Source of the DNA: Actinomycetes bacterium
GTDB lineage: Bacteria > Actinomycetota > Acidimicrobiia > Acidimicrobiales > Acidimicrobiaceae
NCBI GenBank assembly: GCA_021819725.1
Contig: JAKAQR010000009.1
Span: forward strand, 1-64,000
DNA: 64,000 nucleotides
Direction: 5' to 3'
In this document: piece by piece, positions 63,524-64,000 of the stretch
Numbering within the stretch: the stretch's first letter is position 1
Layout of the letters: every line of letters begins with the position of its first letter
The notes under the pieces: model-generated
The model's input: the letters and a program-made list of their open reading frames with translations, nothing else
The model's database searches: none
Told to the model about the DNA's origin: nothing
Program-made: the position numbers and the translations under genes

Positions 63524-64000
63524 ATGCCAATTCAACACGTACCCGTCGATGCACACCTCTCCTCCGACCAACACCAACTTCTCATCGCTCGATCGCTTGG
63601 CTTAGCTCTGGGTCTGGAGACACGCGGACCGCTCGCTCGCCTAGAACTCAGTGAACCTTCGCCCGCCCCGGTGATCGCACGCGAGGCCAATGGTGCACGT
63701 TATGCCATCGCGAATCGACGAATACTCCTCGATGGGGCGACCAACTTTCGCGATGCTGGTGGTCGACAAGGCGTCGGTGGTGCCTTGGTCGACTGGCGCA
63801 CTCACTACCGCTCCGAAAACCTGGCCAGGATCACCGCACATGATTGGGAGAGCATCGAACGTCTTGGCATTGACCTGATCATCGATCTTCGCCACGCCGA
63901 CGAGTCTGACCTTGCACCGTCGAAGGCACCCGGTCACATCACTACCGTGCAGATCCCAATCGTTGGCAACCTCGCGGGTCATGCAGATGCCACGCGTGCA
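63524..64000 (+). CDS. Tyrosine-protein phosphatase-like protein (partial, runs off the window)
   Basis: 159 codons from the ATG at 63524, open to the window end. LDGATNFRDAGGRQGVGG, then HYRSENLARITAHDW and LGIDLIIDLRHADESDL match the start of the Y_phosphatase3 (IphP-like) family; the catalytic CxxGKDR motif would lie beyond the edge. Start could also be GTG 63521 or TTG 63515. Function: dephosphorylation of phosphotyrosine or a related phosphoester. Confidence 0.7.
   Translation, partial: MPIQHVPVDAHLSSDQHQLLIARSLGLALGLETRGPLARLELSEPSPAPVIAREANGARYAIANRRILLDGATNFRDAGGRQGVGGALVDWRTHYRSENLARITAHDWESIERLGIDLIIDLRHADESDLAPSKAPGHITTVQIPIVGNLAGHADATRA

Overview
The window looks like a chromosomal segment of a moderately GC-rich actinobacterium. 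This is inferred from an actinobacterial-type integrative and conjugative element (AICE), DUF4232, DUF1906 and DUF5919 family proteins, GTG/TTG starts with strong Shine-Dalgarno sites, at least one probably leaderless gene, and an actinobacterial-style Tad locus. An acidophilic member of the Acidimicrobiia is my best guess, but nothing in the sequence proves it. No rRNA and no CRISPR array were seen.

Left chromosomal part (1-13.3 kb): a methionine pair (metY-metX, minus strand), a MutY-type glycosylase, a Cof-type HAD phosphatase, a PEBP-family protein, one-carbon genes (fhs and an overlapping cyclodeaminase gene), a J-domain membrane protein, a tightly overlapping queC-queE-queD set for 7-deazaguanine synthesis, and a DUF4232 lipoprotein.

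Accessory part (13.3-36.8 kb): three copies of the 3' part of a CAT-anticodon tRNA gene (best read as tRNA-Ile2) bound two units. The first (13.34-16.53 kb) is a short, decayed unit with a frameshifted DUF1906 gene that carries an 11-G tract, and a beta-propeller lipoprotein. The second (16.53-36.76 kb) is a nearly complete AICE. Its backbone is a small replication-associated-like ORF, an FtsK/TraB-like translocase, a RepSA-like replication initiator, xis, and a convergent tyrosine integrase beside the intact tRNA. It also carries a Nudix hydrolase with an XRE/DUF5919 regulator, reminiscent of the pSAM2 Pif immunity factor. Its cargo is a putative antiphage island: an AlbA_2 protein with a membrane-anchored partner, a type IIG-like nuclease/methyltransferase split by one in-frame TAA, a PLD-SNF2 helicase translationally coupled to it, and an OLD-family ATPase-TOPRIM nuclease. 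An IS3 remnant and an HD phosphohydrolase follow.

Right chromosomal part (36.8-64 kb): tRNA-Ile2 and tRNA-Asn, then a long leftward run of housekeeping genes: rpoD, dnaG, ppdK, glyS, recO, a small membrane protein, uppS and a nitrobindin-like gene. Next come era, a CNNM/CBS protein, ybeY and phoH. From 53.4 kb there is a Tad/Flp-type pilus locus: cpaB-like, a CpaE-like protein without a P-loop, tadA, tadB, tadC, a pilin-like small protein with a near-consensus promoter, and three TadE/F/G-like proteins. A metallo-beta-lactamase-fold hydrolase and a proline iminopeptidase are embedded in it. The window ends inside a tyrosine-phosphatase-like gene.
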